A DNA stretch of 64,000 nt from Colwellia sp. Arc7-635 (GCF_003971255.1 NZ_CP034660.1:2480001-2544000), one strand, 5' to 3'; counted from the stretch's first letter, positions 1-9,235 are shown. The notes: generated by a model not told the origin, from the sequence alone. Numbers and translations are program-made.

Positions 1-344
1 GTGCTATAAATAGTCGACAAGGTGATGTCGTCGTTGTTATTTCGCATACCGGTAGAACAAAGTCATTAGTTGATGTCGCAAGTTTAGCTCGCGAGAACGA
101 TGCCACTGTTATTGGTATTACGACCGCCGGCACGCCGTTAGCAAAAGAATGTAACATTGTACTTTCAGTCGATGTTGCAGAAGACACCGACTTATACATG
201 CCAATGGCATCACGTATAGCCCAACTGACATTAATTGATTGTTTAGCTACAGGCTTTACGTTACGTCGCGGTACGAAATTTAGAGATAACTTAAAGAAAG
301 TTAAAGACAGCTTACGAAGCTCTCGCTTTGAACGAAAAGATTAA
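1..344 (+). CDS. hexR: HexR-type MurR/RpiR family regulator (3' end only)
   Basis: The frame is open from the window edge (first full codon at base 3) to TAA at 342-344, giving the last 113 residues. The visible part is a SIS sugar-phosphate-binding domain, with the phosphate-loop-like stretch VISHTGRTKSLVD near its start, and the basic C-terminal tail common in this family. The N-terminal helix-turn-helix lies outside the window. HexR senses 2-keto-3-deoxy-6-phosphogluconate and controls central carbon genes. A hexR gene directly upstream of pykA is the arrangement known from Shewanella and relatives, so the name rests on family plus neighbour. An RpiR paralogue of other specificity is possible but less likely. 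Confidence 0.85.
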   Translation, partial: AINSRQGDVVVVISHTGRTKSLVDVASLARENDATVIGITTAGTPLAKECNIVLSVDVAEDTDLYMPMASRIAQLTLIDCLATGFTLRRGTKFRDNLKKVKDSLRSSRFERKD

Positions 345-352
345 TCAGTAAA

Positions 353-371
353 TATCGGTTTATCACCGATA
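353..371 (+). other. Short hairpin in the hexR-pykA gap
   Basis: A perfect 7-bp inverted repeat (TATCGGT / ACCGATA) with a 5-nt loop starts 9 bases after the hexR stop codon. No T-run follows, so it is not a convincing intrinsic terminator. It could be a weak attenuator, an mRNA-stabilising hairpin or an operator half-site. It does not resemble the HexR operator as I know it. Function unknown. Confidence 0.4.
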
Positions 372-413
372 ACCATTATATACACAGAACATTTCATAAA
401 TTTAAGGATTACG

Positions 414-1868
414 ATGCCTAGAAGAACAAAAATTGTCGCGACATTAGGTCCGGCAACAGACGATAGATCAGTATTAAAACAAGTACTCGCTGCGGGTGTT
501 AATGTTGTCAGATTAAATTTCTCTCACGGTATTCCACAAGATCATATCGACCGCGCAAATACTGTGCGTGAATTGTCAAAAGAGCTTGGTATTTATGTTG
601 GCATTTTAGGCGACTTACAAGGTCCTAAAATTCGAGTTTCTACTTTTAAAAATGGCCCAATTAAACTCGCTATCGGCGATAAGTTTGAATTAGATGCCTC
701 ACTGGCCAAAGGCGAAGGTTGCCAAGAAAAAGTCGGCATTGATTACAAAAAACTTCCTCAAGACGTTGTTGCTGGTGATATTTTATTACTTGATGATGGC
801 CGTGTACAACTGCGTGTACTTGAAACCAAAGGGCAATCAGTTTTTACTGAAGTAACCGTTGGTGGACCTTTATCGAACAATAAAGGTATTAACCGTCAAG
901 GTGGCGGCCTTACTGCGCCAGCATTGACAGATAAAGATAAAGATGACATTAAATTGGCAGCAAAAATCGATGTTGATTTTCTTGCGGTATCTTTTCCTCG
1001 TGACGCAGCTGATATGCGCGAAGCGCGTTTATTAGCGCAAGAAGCTGGCTGTGACGCTCGTTTAGTCTCAAAAATTGAGCGTGCTGAAGCGGTAAACGAC
1101 GATAAAGTACTAGACGGTATTATCTTAGCGTCTGATGTTGTAATGGTTGCACGTGGTGATCTAGGTGTTGAGATTGGCGATGCTGCTTTAGTTGGCAAGC
1201 AAAAACACATTATTGCCCGTAGCCGTCAATTGAACCGTGTGGTTATTACCGCAACGCAAATGATGGAGACCATGATTGAAAACCCAATGCCTACACGTGC
1301 TGAAGTCATGGATGTTGCCAATGCCGTACTTGATGGTACAGATGCCGTTATGCTTTCGGCTGAAACCGCTGCAGGCAAATACCCTGTCGAAACTGTAAAA
1401 GCGATGGCTAGTGTGTGTATTGGCGCTGAGAAAGAAAGCTCGGTAACTACTTCAAGACATCGTGTTGAAATGGTATTTACTGAAGTTTCTGAAACCATTG
1501 CTTTATCAGCAATGTATGCTGCGAATCATTTAGATGGTGTTAAAGCAATAATTGCCTTAACGGAATCAGGCCATACAACAAAAATAATGTCGCGAATTTC
1601 TTCTGGTTTGCCAATTTATTCATTGTCTCGTCATAGTAAAACCTTAACTAAAACAGCAATTTATCGTGGTGTTTACCCAGTTTCTTATGATTCGACAGAC
1701 GCAGACAATGCTGAAAAAATGGCCCAAGACGTGTTAACAGCTGTCGTTAAAGGCACTGAACTTGCCATTGGCGATAAAGTAATATTAACCCATGGTGATT
1801 TAATGGAAACTGTTGGGGCTACAAATACCTTAAAAGTATTAACCCTTACTAAAAAGAACTTTGTTTAA
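414..1868 (+). CDS. pykA: Pyruvate kinase
   Basis: Cytosolic glycolytic enzyme converting phosphoenolpyruvate and ADP to pyruvate and ATP. The 484-residue product has the family landmarks in order: an N-terminal [12 protein letters not shown], the RLNFSHG motif near residue 35, the B-domain, the substrate and metal-binding SKIERAEAV and GDLGVEIG segments in the middle, and MMETM near residue 280. Length is normal for the AMP/sugar-phosphate-activated type II enzyme. The ATG at 414 follows an AAGGA at about 404. It lies 69 bases after hexR and may share its transcript. A bidirectional terminator follows at 1961. Confidence 0.97.
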   Translation: MPRRTKIVATLGPATDDRSVLKQVLAAGVNVVRLNFSHGIPQDHIDRANTVRELSKELGIYVGILGDLQGPKIRVSTFKNGPIKLAIGDKFELDASLAKGEGCQEKVGIDYKKLPQDVVAGDILLLDDGRVQLRVLETKGQSVFTEVTVGGPLSNNKGINRQGGGLTAPALTDKDKDDIKLAAKIDVDFLAVSFPRDAADMREARLLAQEAGCDARLVSKIERAEAVNDDKVLDGIILASDVVMVARGDLGVEIGDAALVGKQKHIIARSRQLNRVVITATQMMETMIENPMPTRAEVMDVANAVLDGTDAVMLSAETAAGKYPVETVKAMASVCIGAEKESSVTTSRHRVEMVFTEVSETIALSAMYAANHLDGVKAIIALTESGHTTKIMSRISSGLPIYSLSRHSKTLTKTAIYRGVYPVSYDSTDADNAEKMAQDVLTAVVKGTELAIGDKVILTHGDLMETVGATNTLKVLTLTKKNFV

Positions 1869-1960
1869 CGCGTTCGTTTTAATTTTAGTTAACTAATATC
1901 TCACAGGTATTGGATAACTCGAACCAAAGTCGTATATAACGAAGCGTTCATAACTAATAA

Positions 1961-1988
1961 AAAAGGTAGCTTAAGTGCTACCTTTTTT
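1961..1988 (+). terminator. Bidirectional intrinsic terminator
   Basis: GGTAGC and GCTACC form a 6-bp GC-rich stem, preceded by AAAA and followed by a run of T. It can serve pykA on the plus strand and the converging lipoprotein gene on the minus strand. Confidence 0.85.
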
Positions 1989-2008
1989 ATTGTCTGTTGC
2001 TAAAATAA

Positions 2009-2857
2009 TTAATCATCAGTAATCAAATATTCCAAATCACCAATCACTTTATCGAGCTTCTTATTAATGCGTTTACGTTGTTTATCATTTGCTGTTGTAA
2101 CCATATAAACAAAAACACTCGCGAATATCTGGCTATTATGGTCAATAATGGCGTTAAATTCTTCATCGCGCAGGCTACTGCCATTAACAAATAAGCGATA
2201 AAACTCAAACTTGTATTGATGCTCGGCCAAGTTGCCATTTAACACATCGGCAAACTGATGTGTCCAACGTTGTCGATAGGCCATTCTTGAGGTAAATGTA
2301 CGTTGATAATTATTACTCAGTAAAGTTACCTGCGCTTTTTGCTCTGCTGTTAACTTACCAAACCAGTCTTTAAGTTGGTCTTTTTGATCATCTGCACGCT
2401 CTGCTAACCATTCTTGCTCAGTAAAGTTTTCATCATCGTCAATGCGTTCTTGATTTTGCTCTTTAATAGCAGCAAGGAGTTGCTGTTTTTGCTCATTCGT
2501 CAAACTATAGGCTAAGGGCTGCAGTTTTGTCTCAGCAGCAATTAGAAAGTTTTGCCAATGCTGAACAAATTGCGTCAAATTATCGCGAACCTGTTGTTCA
2601 TTTATTTGCTGATTAATAGCGACCTTAAGCTGTTTTATTTGCTCAGCATAAGCGGGAAGCTGTGTTTCTCGGTGCCATAAATGTAATTGTTCAAATTCAA
2701 TATCAAAGATTTTTTGTTGTTGCTTATCCAAAGTAACATAGTCATCAAGGTACCAATTAGTCCACCAATCTAAATGATTATAAACAAAGCGAAATCCGCA
2801 GCCAGATACGAATAGCGCTAACAAGAGGACAGTCAGCGTTGATTTTATTTTTGTCAT
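2009..2857 (-). CDS. DUF6279-family lipoprotein
   Basis: A 282-residue predicted lipoprotein. A basic N-terminus and hydrophobic stretch end in a lipobox (LFVSGC, Cys20), so the mature protein should be anchored to a membrane by that cysteine. The rest is highly charged and glutamine-rich, with WWTNWYLDDYV just after the anchor and long predicted helices; this matches the DUF6279 family as I remember it. The biochemical role is unknown. It is transcribed alone and converges on pykA, sharing the terminator at 1961. The assignment rests on the N-terminal pattern and composition, with no homology search. Confidence 0.8.
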   Translation of the reverse strand: MTKIKSTLTVLLLALFVSGCGFRFVYNHLDWWTNWYLDDYVTLDKQQQKIFDIEFEQLHLWHRETQLPAYAEQIKQLKVAINQQINEQQVRDNLTQFVQHWQNFLIAAETKLQPLAYSLTNEQKQQLLAAIKEQNQERIDDDENFTEQEWLAERADDQKDQLKDWFGKLTAEQKAQVTLLSNNYQRTFTSRMAYRQRWTHQFADVLNGNLAEHQYKFEFYRLFVNGSSLRDEEFNAIIDHNSQIFASVFVYMVTTANDKQRKRINKKLDKVIGDLEYLITDD

Positions 2858-3159
2858 TTAATCCGGTTCCGTTTTTAGGTGTACTTAATACAGTAATTTC
2901 TGGATTTTAGCATCCCTCATCATATTGTAGCCATTAACTCATTGATAAAACTAGTCAATTACAATTTTCAAGGGGTATCAAGAGCGCTGTATTTATATAA
3001 ACACATCAGAGTAAATATTGATCTACAGTAAACTATGCTTATTTTAATGCAACACTATTTCATTTTTCCCGTAAGTACTGTTAATTTATGCAAATTAGTA
3101 AAATAAGATGTAAAATTTCAATCTAGCAATGCACTTACTAGTAACGTGAGGAATAAAAG
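2858..3159. promoter_or_regulatory. Divergent promoter region, lipoprotein gene / pfk
   Basis: 302 bases without a gene between two divergent genes. It is AT-rich and must hold both promoters. I see no clear operator palindrome and no RNA structure. The only strong signal is GTGAGGA at 3146-3152, the ribosome binding site that supports the TTG start at 3160. Confidence 0.5.
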
Positions 3160-4221
3160 TTGTCTAATCACAGTAAACCGATTAAAAGAGTTGCTATTTT
3201 AACCAGTGGTGGTGACGCACCAGGCATGAATGCTGCTATTAGAGCGATTGTCCTTGCCGCGCAGCATTATCAAATGACCGTCATTGGCTTTTGCTCTGGC
3301 TTTAACGGCTTAATTGACGACATATCTGTACCACTTAGCGTAAAAGCGGTCAGCCATATCATCCATAAAGGCGGGACAATTTTAAAAAGTGCCCGCTGCC
3401 CTGCTATGCAAACGCCGTTAGGCATACAACAAGCAAGCAGTACGTTAATGAAAGAGAAAATAGATGCCTTGATTGTTATCGGTGGTGATGGTTCATTTAA
3501 CGGATTACTCGCTTTGCAAAAACAATGGTCAGGTCAAGTGATAGGTATTCCAGGTACCATTGACAACGATATAGACGGTACTGACTTTACCATCGGCTTT
3601 TCTACCGCGATTAATACTGCAATTGAAGCAATAGATAAAATACGTGATACCGCAGATGCTTTTGAGCGCATATTTATTGTTGAGTTAATGGGACGACACA
3701 GTGGTCATATAGCTTTTAATGCAGGTATTGCTTGTGCGGCGGAGCAAATAATTTCCTTTGAAAATTTCGCTCAGACTAATAATGAAACACCGCATGAAAG
3801 TCAGCACGAAGATGAGCAACAGAAACTACTATCATTAGCGCAAGAAATTAAAATAGCACAAGCCAATCGACACGAGAGTTATATTATCGTGATGGCAGAA
3901 AACATCTGGCAAGGTGGCGCCTCTGCCCTAGCTCAACAATTACAATCACTCGCCAATATCGATTGTACTGCCTGTATTCTCGGTCATATACAACGTGGTG
4001 GCTCTCCAGTCGCAAAAGATAGAATTTTAGCAACTAAAATGGGGGTTGCTGCGATACAGGCATTAATCGCTGGTAAGACCAGTGTTATGATAGCTGAGCA
4101 GAACAACGCCATTGACCACGTAGCATTACAAACAGCGGTAATGCATCAACAAGGTGTCTGTGAAAGCTTAATACGAGCTCAAGAGAATATTTTGGCATTG
4201 ACCGCACAACGTCAGAGTTAA
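3160..4221 (+). CDS. pfkA: ATP-dependent 6-phosphofructokinase
   Basis: Glycolytic kinase phosphorylating fructose 6-phosphate. The product is 353 residues. It shows the N-terminal nucleotide-binding TSGGDAPGMNAAIR, then GGDGSFNGL, then PGTIDNDI. Gly at the two positions occupied by Asp and Lys in pyrophosphate enzymes (GGDGS rather than GGDDT, PGTIDND rather than PKTIDND) indicates ATP rather than PPi as phosphoryl donor. The start is TTG, chosen because GTGAGGA lies 7 bases upstream and the frame opens directly into the conserved N-terminus. About 30 residues longer than E. coli PfkA; a charged insert, NETPHESQHEDEQQK, near residue 208 explains about half. An eight-base tandem repeat follows the gene. 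Confidence 0.92.
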   Translation: MSNHSKPIKRVAILTSGGDAPGMNAAIRAIVLAAQHYQMTVIGFCSGFNGLIDDISVPLSVKAVSHIIHKGGTILKSARCPAMQTPLGIQQASSTLMKEKIDALIVIGGDGSFNGLLALQKQWSGQVIGIPGTIDNDIDGTDFTIGFSTAINTAIEAIDKIRDTADAFERIFIVELMGRHSGHIAFNAGIACAAEQIISFENFAQTNNETPHESQHEDEQQKLLSLAQEIKIAQANRHESYIIVMAENIWQGGASALAQQLQSLANIDCTACILGHIQRGGSPVAKDRILATKMGVAAIQALIAGKTSVMIAEQNNAIDHVALQTAVMHQQGVCESLIRAQENILALTAQRQS

Positions 4222-4240
4222 CCACAGAAAAATTGCTCAC

Positions 4241-4280
4241 TAAACAGGTAAATAGCTAAATAGCTAAATAGCTAAATAGG
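4241..4280. repeat. 8-bp tandem repeat
   Basis: Three exact copies of TAAATAGC (4249-4272) are followed by TAAATAGG (4273-4280) and preceded by the degenerate TAAACAGG (4241-4248). The array lies between the convergent pfk and LysR genes, 20 bases after the pfk stop. Confidence 0.9.
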
Positions 4281-4386
4281 TGAACAATTAGCTATTCATA
4301 TTATCTATCGCTTATCACTAAAGATCAGGTAAAACTTAGTTTCTAAGGCTCATTACTGAGCAGCATCATTCAAATCAAATAATACC

Positions 4387-5307
4387 TTAACGGTATGTGG
4401 CGACTAAACTCGCTTGTTGTTGATCAAAATATTGCTTCAAAAAATCAATCAACAAACGCAGCTTTTTAGATGTCGCCGCCCCTGGTGGGAATACACCATA
4501 AACGTCTATCGGCTTTGCTTGATAGTCATCTAATATGGTTTGCAAACGTCCGGCTTTAATCTTTGGCCAAGCGTCATACATAGGAATACGTGCTAAGCCA
4601 TGTCCTCCTTCAACAAAAGCCGTTCTCGCTGTCGCATTATTGGTCGCGATTGTACCTTTCACCTCGAATGAGTAACTTCGTCCGGCTTTTTCTAAGGTTA
4701 TTTTATTACTGGTCAGTTTATAAATAATCCAATGATGTTGGCTTAATTCATTGAGCTGTTCGGGACGGCCATATTGTTGAAAATATGCAGGAGAGCCACA
4801 AATACAGGTCGCAAGCACGGCAAGTTTACGCGCTTGTAATCCAGAATCAGATAAAGGTGCTCCTCTAATGGCCAGATCAATACCTTCTTTAACAATATTA
4901 ACCACTTCATCTGTTAGCATCAGATCAAGTTCGATTTTTGGATAGATTTTACGAAACTTATCCAATGCGGGCACAATGGTATGTAGCCCAACACTCACCG
5001 GACAAGTAATTTTTAACAGCCCTTCTGGTTCATTTTTAATATTTTCAATTTGTTGATTCGCGGCACTCGCCTGTTGAGCAATAATACGGCAACGTTGATA
5101 ATAATCACTTCCAGCTTCTGTCAGAGCAATAGAGCGTGTAGAACGATTTAAAAGTGTAATGCCAAGCTGTCGCTCAAGTTTTTTAATATGGTAGCTTACT
5201 ACAGCCCTAGAGAGGCCAATATGCTTTGCTGCCGCACTAAAACTACCTTGCTCAACAACATGGGAAAAAACCACCATGCTTTTCAACTGCTCGAAAGAAA
5301 TATCCAC
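4387..5307 (-). CDS. LysR-family transcriptional regulator
   Basis: 306-residue DNA-binding regulator. Residues 1-65 form the winged helix-turn-helix (FSAAAKHIGLSRAVVSYHIKKLERQLG). The C-terminal two-thirds is the periplasmic-binding-protein-like effector domain. The segment LLNRSTRSIALTEAG and the overall form match the CrgA/AaeR-like branch. The effector is unknown. It is transcribed divergently from the DJ-1/PfpI gene at 5623, the usual LysR arrangement with its target, so control of that gene is a reasonable inference. No operator (T-N11-A type) stands out clearly in the shared gap. Confidence 0.9.
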   Translation of the reverse strand: MDISFEQLKSMVVFSHVVEQGSFSAAAKHIGLSRAVVSYHIKKLERQLGITLLNRSTRSIALTEAGSDYYQRCRIIAQQASAANQQIENIKNEPEGLLKITCPVSVGLHTIVPALDKFRKIYPKIELDLMLTDEVVNIVKEGIDLAIRGAPLSDSGLQARKLAVLATCICGSPAYFQQYGRPEQLNELSQHHWIIYKLTSNKITLEKAGRSYSFEVKGTIATNNATARTAFVEGGHGLARIPMYDAWPKIKAGRLQTILDDYQAKPIDVYGVFPPGAATSKKLRLLIDFLKQYFDQQQASLVATYR

Positions 5308-5622
5308 TCACGTCTCCTACATGTTTAATGGCTTGCCACTTGTATTAACAAACCGACTATCGATTAACAGCACTACGATTCTCGTAAAATATTGCTACCA
5401 AAAAAACAAATCATGGGCTTCTTGCTAGATATTACGTAGCGGAAAAGCCATTGTATCAATTATTAAAACAAAGTTATCAATTTTATCAGCATTGTATAAA
5501 TATTAATTGAGCATATACTCATTTACATCAACAAATAAGTACCAGCTGAAACGGCAAATAGAGTCGCTTCACTATTTTATGCTCACCGACAAGTCGCTTA
5601 TAAAAAGCGTAGGATAATTAAC
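5308..5622. promoter_or_regulatory. LysR / DJ-1 divergent intergenic region
   Basis: 315 bases between divergent genes, without a plausible gene. AT-rich, with several ATTAAT-like stretches. AAAGCGTAGGA just before the DJ-1 ATG supplies a ribosome binding site. I could not pick out a confident LysR operator. Confidence 0.45.
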
Positions 5623-6327
5623 ATGACTACAAAGAATTCAGCACTTTCAAAAGAAGTATTAATGGTATTAACCTCACATGACAAATTGGGCGATACCGGA
5701 GAAAAAACCGGATTTTGGTTAGAAGAATTTGCTTCGCCTTATTATCAACTAGTCGACGCTGGCTTCAATGTTACACTGGCATCACCTTTAGGTGGACAAC
5801 CACCACTAGATCCAAAAAGTGCAGAAGCTGACTTTCAAACTGATGCTACTCGCCGCTTTGAGCAAGACAGCGCTAGCCAAGCAGTATTAGCCAATACCAA
5901 AAAGCTCGATTTGATTGATGCCAATGAATATGCCGCTGTTTTCTATCCTGGTGGCCATGGCCCAATGTGGGATTTAACAAACGATCAGCACTCAATTGCT
6001 TTGATTTCAGCATTTATTGAGCAAAATAAGCCCGTAGCAGTGGTTTGTCATGCAACAGCTGTATTGCTTAATGTTAAAGATGCTAATGGCGATGCTATCG
6101 TTAAAGGCAAAAAAATTGCTGGTTTTACTAATAGTGAAGAAGCAGCCGTACAGCTAACTGATATTGTGCCTTTTTTACTTGAAGATGAATTAATTAAACT
6201 CGGTGCTAACTACCAAAAAAGTGACGACTGGGCTTCTTTTGTGGTTGAAGATGGCAATATTATCAGTGGTCAGAATCCAGCAAGCTCAAGTGAAGCTGCA
6301 GCACGTTTAATTATCAAGTTAAGCTAG
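5623..6327 (+). CDS. DJ-1/PfpI family protein (Hsp31-like, type 1 glutamine amidotransferase fold)
   Basis: Cytosolic 234-residue protein of the DJ-1/PfpI superfamily. The nucleophile elbow is AVVCHATA with Cys142 and His143, preceded by YPGGHG at 108-113. Glu27 in TGEKTGFWLEE is the conserved acidic residue of the Hsp31/glyoxalase III branch. Members of this branch detoxify methylglyoxal to lactate without glutathione or act as stress chaperones; which applies here cannot be read from sequence alone. It is transcribed away from a LysR regulator and ends in a strong terminator, so it is monocistronic. Confidence 0.9.
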   Translation: MTTKNSALSKEVLMVLTSHDKLGDTGEKTGFWLEEFASPYYQLVDAGFNVTLASPLGGQPPLDPKSAEADFQTDATRRFEQDSASQAVLANTKKLDLIDANEYAAVFYPGGHGPMWDLTNDQHSIALISAFIEQNKPVAVVCHATAVLLNVKDANGDAIVKGKKIAGFTNSEEAAVQLTDIVPFLLEDELIKLGANYQKSDDWASFVVEDGNIISGQNPASSSEAAARLIIKLS

Positions 6328-6421
6328 CAGGATTGCTTTTAGTCGAGGTGAATGAGTAAAGGTAGCGGCTAAAGCTATATGCTGAAGCTTTACTGAGACT
6401 AGTATTAAAATTACATATTTG

Positions 6422-6463
6422 AAAAATAGTCGACACGTAAAAAGCGTGTTCGACTATTTTTTT
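6422..6463 (+). terminator. Intrinsic terminator of the DJ-1 gene
   Basis: AAAATAGTCGA and TCGACTATTTT form a long stem, with an inner CACG/CGTG pairing, followed by a seven-T run. It lies 95 bases after the stop codon at 6327. Confidence 0.85.
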
Positions 6464-6472
6464 AACTATATA

Positions 6473-6681
6473 ATACCAATTGAAATAACCAATTGATCAT
6501 TTTAAGGCGGTTTAAATCTCCAATAACTGCGTTGCTTTCAATCACAATAGCTAGCTATTACTCGGCAATATGCTCCTGCATTGCGCTAATGACTTACATC
6601 CATGTAAGAATCAATCAAGCGCCTTATTCTTGAAAATTTACCCTCGCTTAAAATTGATCGATAACTTATTACATTTGGTAT
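6473..6681. mobile_element. MITE-like element with imperfect terminal inverted repeats
   Basis: About 209 bases with no coding potential, bounded by ATACCAA at the left and TTGGTAT at the right. Reverse-complementing the right end aligns about 35 bases with the left end, including GATCA(A)TTTTAAG in both. Inside are two further palindromes: AATAGCTAGCTATT near 6548 and CTTACA/TGTAAG around 6592-6608. This layout fits a non-autonomous, transposase-free miniature element. No clear target duplication beyond short AT bases. Copy number elsewhere in the genome is not visible here. Confidence 0.75.
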
Positions 6682-6775
6682 AACATCACTTATACCGAGC
6701 ATCATTTATGATTATCAGGTTGCTGTCTTATCTGTATAATTAACAATGATTTAAATGTAGGTTATTCTGAATAAA

Positions 6776-7225
6776 TTAAAGCGTGTTAAAACGATCGAGC
6801 CAAGCACTAAAAGTATCTGCCACTTGGCTAACTGTGCGTAAGTCATGATTATAAAACCACACAGGAGCATCTTGGTTGTTCGTTCCACAATCACTTAGTT
6901 TGAAACAGAACATATTGCCTTTACAATCTGAGGCAAACAAAATATGCCCTTTCGGCATCCCCGTCATTTCATAAAGCTTAGATAATGAATCGACATCTTC
7001 AAGACTTAAGAAATCTTGCACTTCTGCAATATCGACGCCCAAATCACATATTTTAGTCAGTACATTCGGTGAATGCACTAAGCCATAATGCGCTAATAAG
7101 TATTTATAAGATTCTGGTAATGTTGCCGTTAATCGTGTTTCAAGCGCTGAAATATCAGCACTTGCTATCGGGCTCATCGCTTGCTTACTGCCCCAGTTTT
7201 TTACAAAGAGATCTATACTGTTCAT
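6776..7225 (-). CDS. SMI1/KNR4 (SUKH) family protein
   Basis: 149 residues matching a single SUKH domain: an N-terminal helix ending in ISALETRLTATLPESYKYLLAHYG, then the beta-rich core with FASDCKGNMFCFKL and a C-terminal SAWLDRF. SUKH proteins are often immunity proteins to secreted or contact-dependent toxins, but single copies without a toxin also occur. No toxin gene lies beside it: the neighbours are a MITE-like element downstream and a LytTR regulator gene whose 3' end is 100 bases away upstream. No signal peptide is visible, so it should be cytosolic. Function is unproven. Confidence 0.8.
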   Translation of the reverse strand: MNSIDLFVKNWGSKQAMSPIASADISALETRLTATLPESYKYLLAHYGLVHSPNVLTKICDLGVDIAEVQDFLSLEDVDSLSKLYEMTGMPKGHILFASDCKGNMFCFKLSDCGTNNQDAPVWFYNHDLRTVSQVADTFSAWLDRFNTL

Positions 7226-7325
7226 TTAGAAAAACTCTAGGCGCGCGGGCCTGTTAAAGAAAAGGTCGATTTAAAAAAATTCATACAAAATTCATAAAAA
7301 ATTAAGTAGATAGTAAAACGATGTG

Positions 7326-8150
7326 TTAAGCCACTACAGCCTTTTTAACCTTGTCTTTATAGCTACGACTGACTTTTAGTTCTTTGCCATTGGTCATCAC
7401 TAAATAGTATTCACCATTGAGCTGGCTGCAAAACTTATCAATGTAACTTTTGTTGACGATGGTTGAGCGGTGACTGCGTATAAAGCGCCTTGGATCTAGC
7501 ACTTCTTCAAGCTGCTTCATGGTCTTTCGTAAAATATGAGTGTTATCGTCGGTATGAACGCACATATAATCGCCGGCAGCGTCAATCCATAAAATGTCTT
7601 TCACCGGTACTCTGCTAACTTCGCCAGCATCTTTAATTGCTAAGACATCAGAGTAATTTGAAATGGTCACGGGTTCGTTATTTTCTAGCTCTGCTAAAAT
7701 TTTTTCACAGTCATTACCAGTAACATCACTGACTAAACGTATGAGTTTAGACTTGTGCAGTGCATTGACTTCACTGCTAATATTTTGACGTATTTTATCT
7801 AAGGTTTGTGCTAAACGTTGTTCGTCAGCGGGTTTAAGCAAGTAGTCTTGAGCATGTACTTCAAAGGCTTGCATGGCATATTGGTCAAAAGCGGTAACAA
7901 ACACCACCATAGGCAAGGGTAAGCCTTGTTCAATAATAGCTTCAACAACTTCAAAGCCATTTAAACCTGGCATTTGAATATCGAGAAAAATCAAGTCAGG
8001 TTGATAGGCTCTCACCGCTTCTAATGCTTCTCTGCCGTTAGTGCATTGAGCAATAATATCGATGTCTTTATGATCTTCCAAACGAACCGCAAGGCCCTTT
8101 CTTGCTAAGGGTTCATCATCAACAATGATTGTAGAGAGCCGCTTGCTCAT
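7326..8150 (-). CDS. LytTR-family response regulator
   Basis: 274-residue regulator. Residues 1-125 are a receiver domain with the acidic pocket in IIVDDEP, the phospho-acceptor Asp in DLIFLDIQMPGLNGF (about residue 56), and the conserved Lys in LLKPADE. Residues 170-270 are a LytTR DNA-binding domain (PVKDILWIDAAGDYMCVHT ... RFIRSHRSTIVN). It overlaps the kinase gene by 4 bases (ATGA), so the two are translationally coupled and form one two-component system. LytTR regulators bind tandem direct repeats; none was identified with confidence in this window. Target genes unknown. Confidence 0.94.
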   Translation of the reverse strand: MSKRLSTIIVDDEPLARKGLAVRLEDHKDIDIIAQCTNGREALEAVRAYQPDLIFLDIQMPGLNGFEVVEAIIEQGLPLPMVVFVTAFDQYAMQAFEVHAQDYLLKPADEQRLAQTLDKIRQNISSEVNALHKSKLIRLVSDVTGNDCEKILAELENNEPVTISNYSDVLAIKDAGEVSRVPVKDILWIDAAGDYMCVHTDDNTHILRKTMKQLEEVLDPRRFIRSHRSTIVNKSYIDKFCSQLNGEYYLVMTNGKELKVSRSYKDKVKKAVVA

Positions 8151-9235
8151 ATTCGTCCGCCAACTTCATAAGGAATTCGTATACTGATTTTAACACCAGT
8201 TGGTATATTGTTGGCAACAACTAAAGAGAACTCATTCTGATATAAAGCTTGTAATCGTTCTCGGGTGTTAACCAAACCCACCCCTTTTTCTCGAAATAAA
8301 TTACCATTTTGAATATCGGCACCGGGGCCGTCATCTGATAATTCAATCAGTAAATCGTTACCAAAGCGATGCACTGTGACGTTAATGCCTCCACCTTGCT
8401 CTTGTACCGCAATAGCATGCTTAATGGCATTTTCAGCTAAGGGCTGCAAGATCATGCTCGGCACTAAGGCGTGATTACAGTCACTAGCAATATCAAAAGT
8501 CACTTGTAAACGTTCTTCAAAGCGTACTTTTTCAATATCTAAATACAGCCTCAGCGCTTGCAACTCACTGTCGAGGGTTACGCGCTTCATTGGATCTTTA
8601 TCCAAGGAGTAGCGTAAAAATTCACTTAACTTAGTTACCATGCCATTAGCGGTTTTGTTCTCTTTCACTAAAATGAGTGTTGATATCGCATTTAATGTAT
8701 TGAACAAAAAGTGAGGATTGAGCTGATAACGCAGCATTTTTAACTGTGCTTGATGCGCGACAGTATTAGCACGTAAAACATTTTGCTTTTCTTTCTGCAG
8801 CATTTGGTAGTACTTGGTACCAAAATATAAGCCACTCCAACTGAGAATAATGAAGAAAGATAACAAGCTATTTTTGGTGTAAAAAAGCCAAAAGTCAGGA
8901 CGATAGCCGTGCTTGTATATTTCCCAATAGTTGATATTTTTCACCACTTGCCATAACACCCCCGTACAGTAAGACGTGAGTATGACCACAATGGCTATTT
9001 TTAAGGGCGTGAAATTCCAAATACGACGATAAATATACCTTAGCGGTGCAGTGAATAACCAACCGGCATAGGCATTTAATAAAATAATAACCAGAAAAAT
9101 ATCGCGTAAATCATGCAGCAATGAACCTAAGTAATGTACTAAGGCAAAACCGCACCAACCGGCCGTATGAACCAACCAAAATAAGCGATTTCTATTTTCT
9201 ATAAACTCTTTCCAATTCACACAATACAACCACAC
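8147..9235 (-). CDS. LytS/YehU-type sensor histidine kinase
   Basis: 362-residue inner-membrane kinase. Four or so hydrophobic segments lie in residues 18-155. They are followed by the His_kinase domain with the phospho-acceptor in LRYQLNPHFLFNTLNAIS (about residue 178) and a C-terminal HATPase with LQPLAENAIKHA and the glycine box ELSDDGPGADI. There is no recognisable periplasmic sensor domain, so the membrane region itself probably senses. It is the upstream gene of the pair and partners the LytTR regulator through the ATGA overlap. The thiamine-kinase-like gene ends 71 bases upstream on the same strand; a functional link is not shown. Confidence 0.93.
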   Translation of the reverse strand: MWLYCVNWKEFIENRNRLFWLVHTAGWCGFALVHYLGSLLHDLRDIFLVIILLNAYAGWLFTAPLRYIYRRIWNFTPLKIAIVVILTSYCTGVLWQVVKNINYWEIYKHGYRPDFWLFYTKNSLLSFFIILSWSGLYFGTKYYQMLQKEKQNVLRANTVAHQAQLKMLRYQLNPHFLFNTLNAISTLILVKENKTANGMVTKLSEFLRYSLDKDPMKRVTLDSELQALRLYLDIEKVRFEERLQVTFDIASDCNHALVPSMILQPLAENAIKHAIAVQEQGGGINVTVHRFGNDLLIELSDDGPGADIQNGNLFREKGVGLVNTRERLQALYQNEFSLVVANNIPTGVKISIRIPYEVGGRI

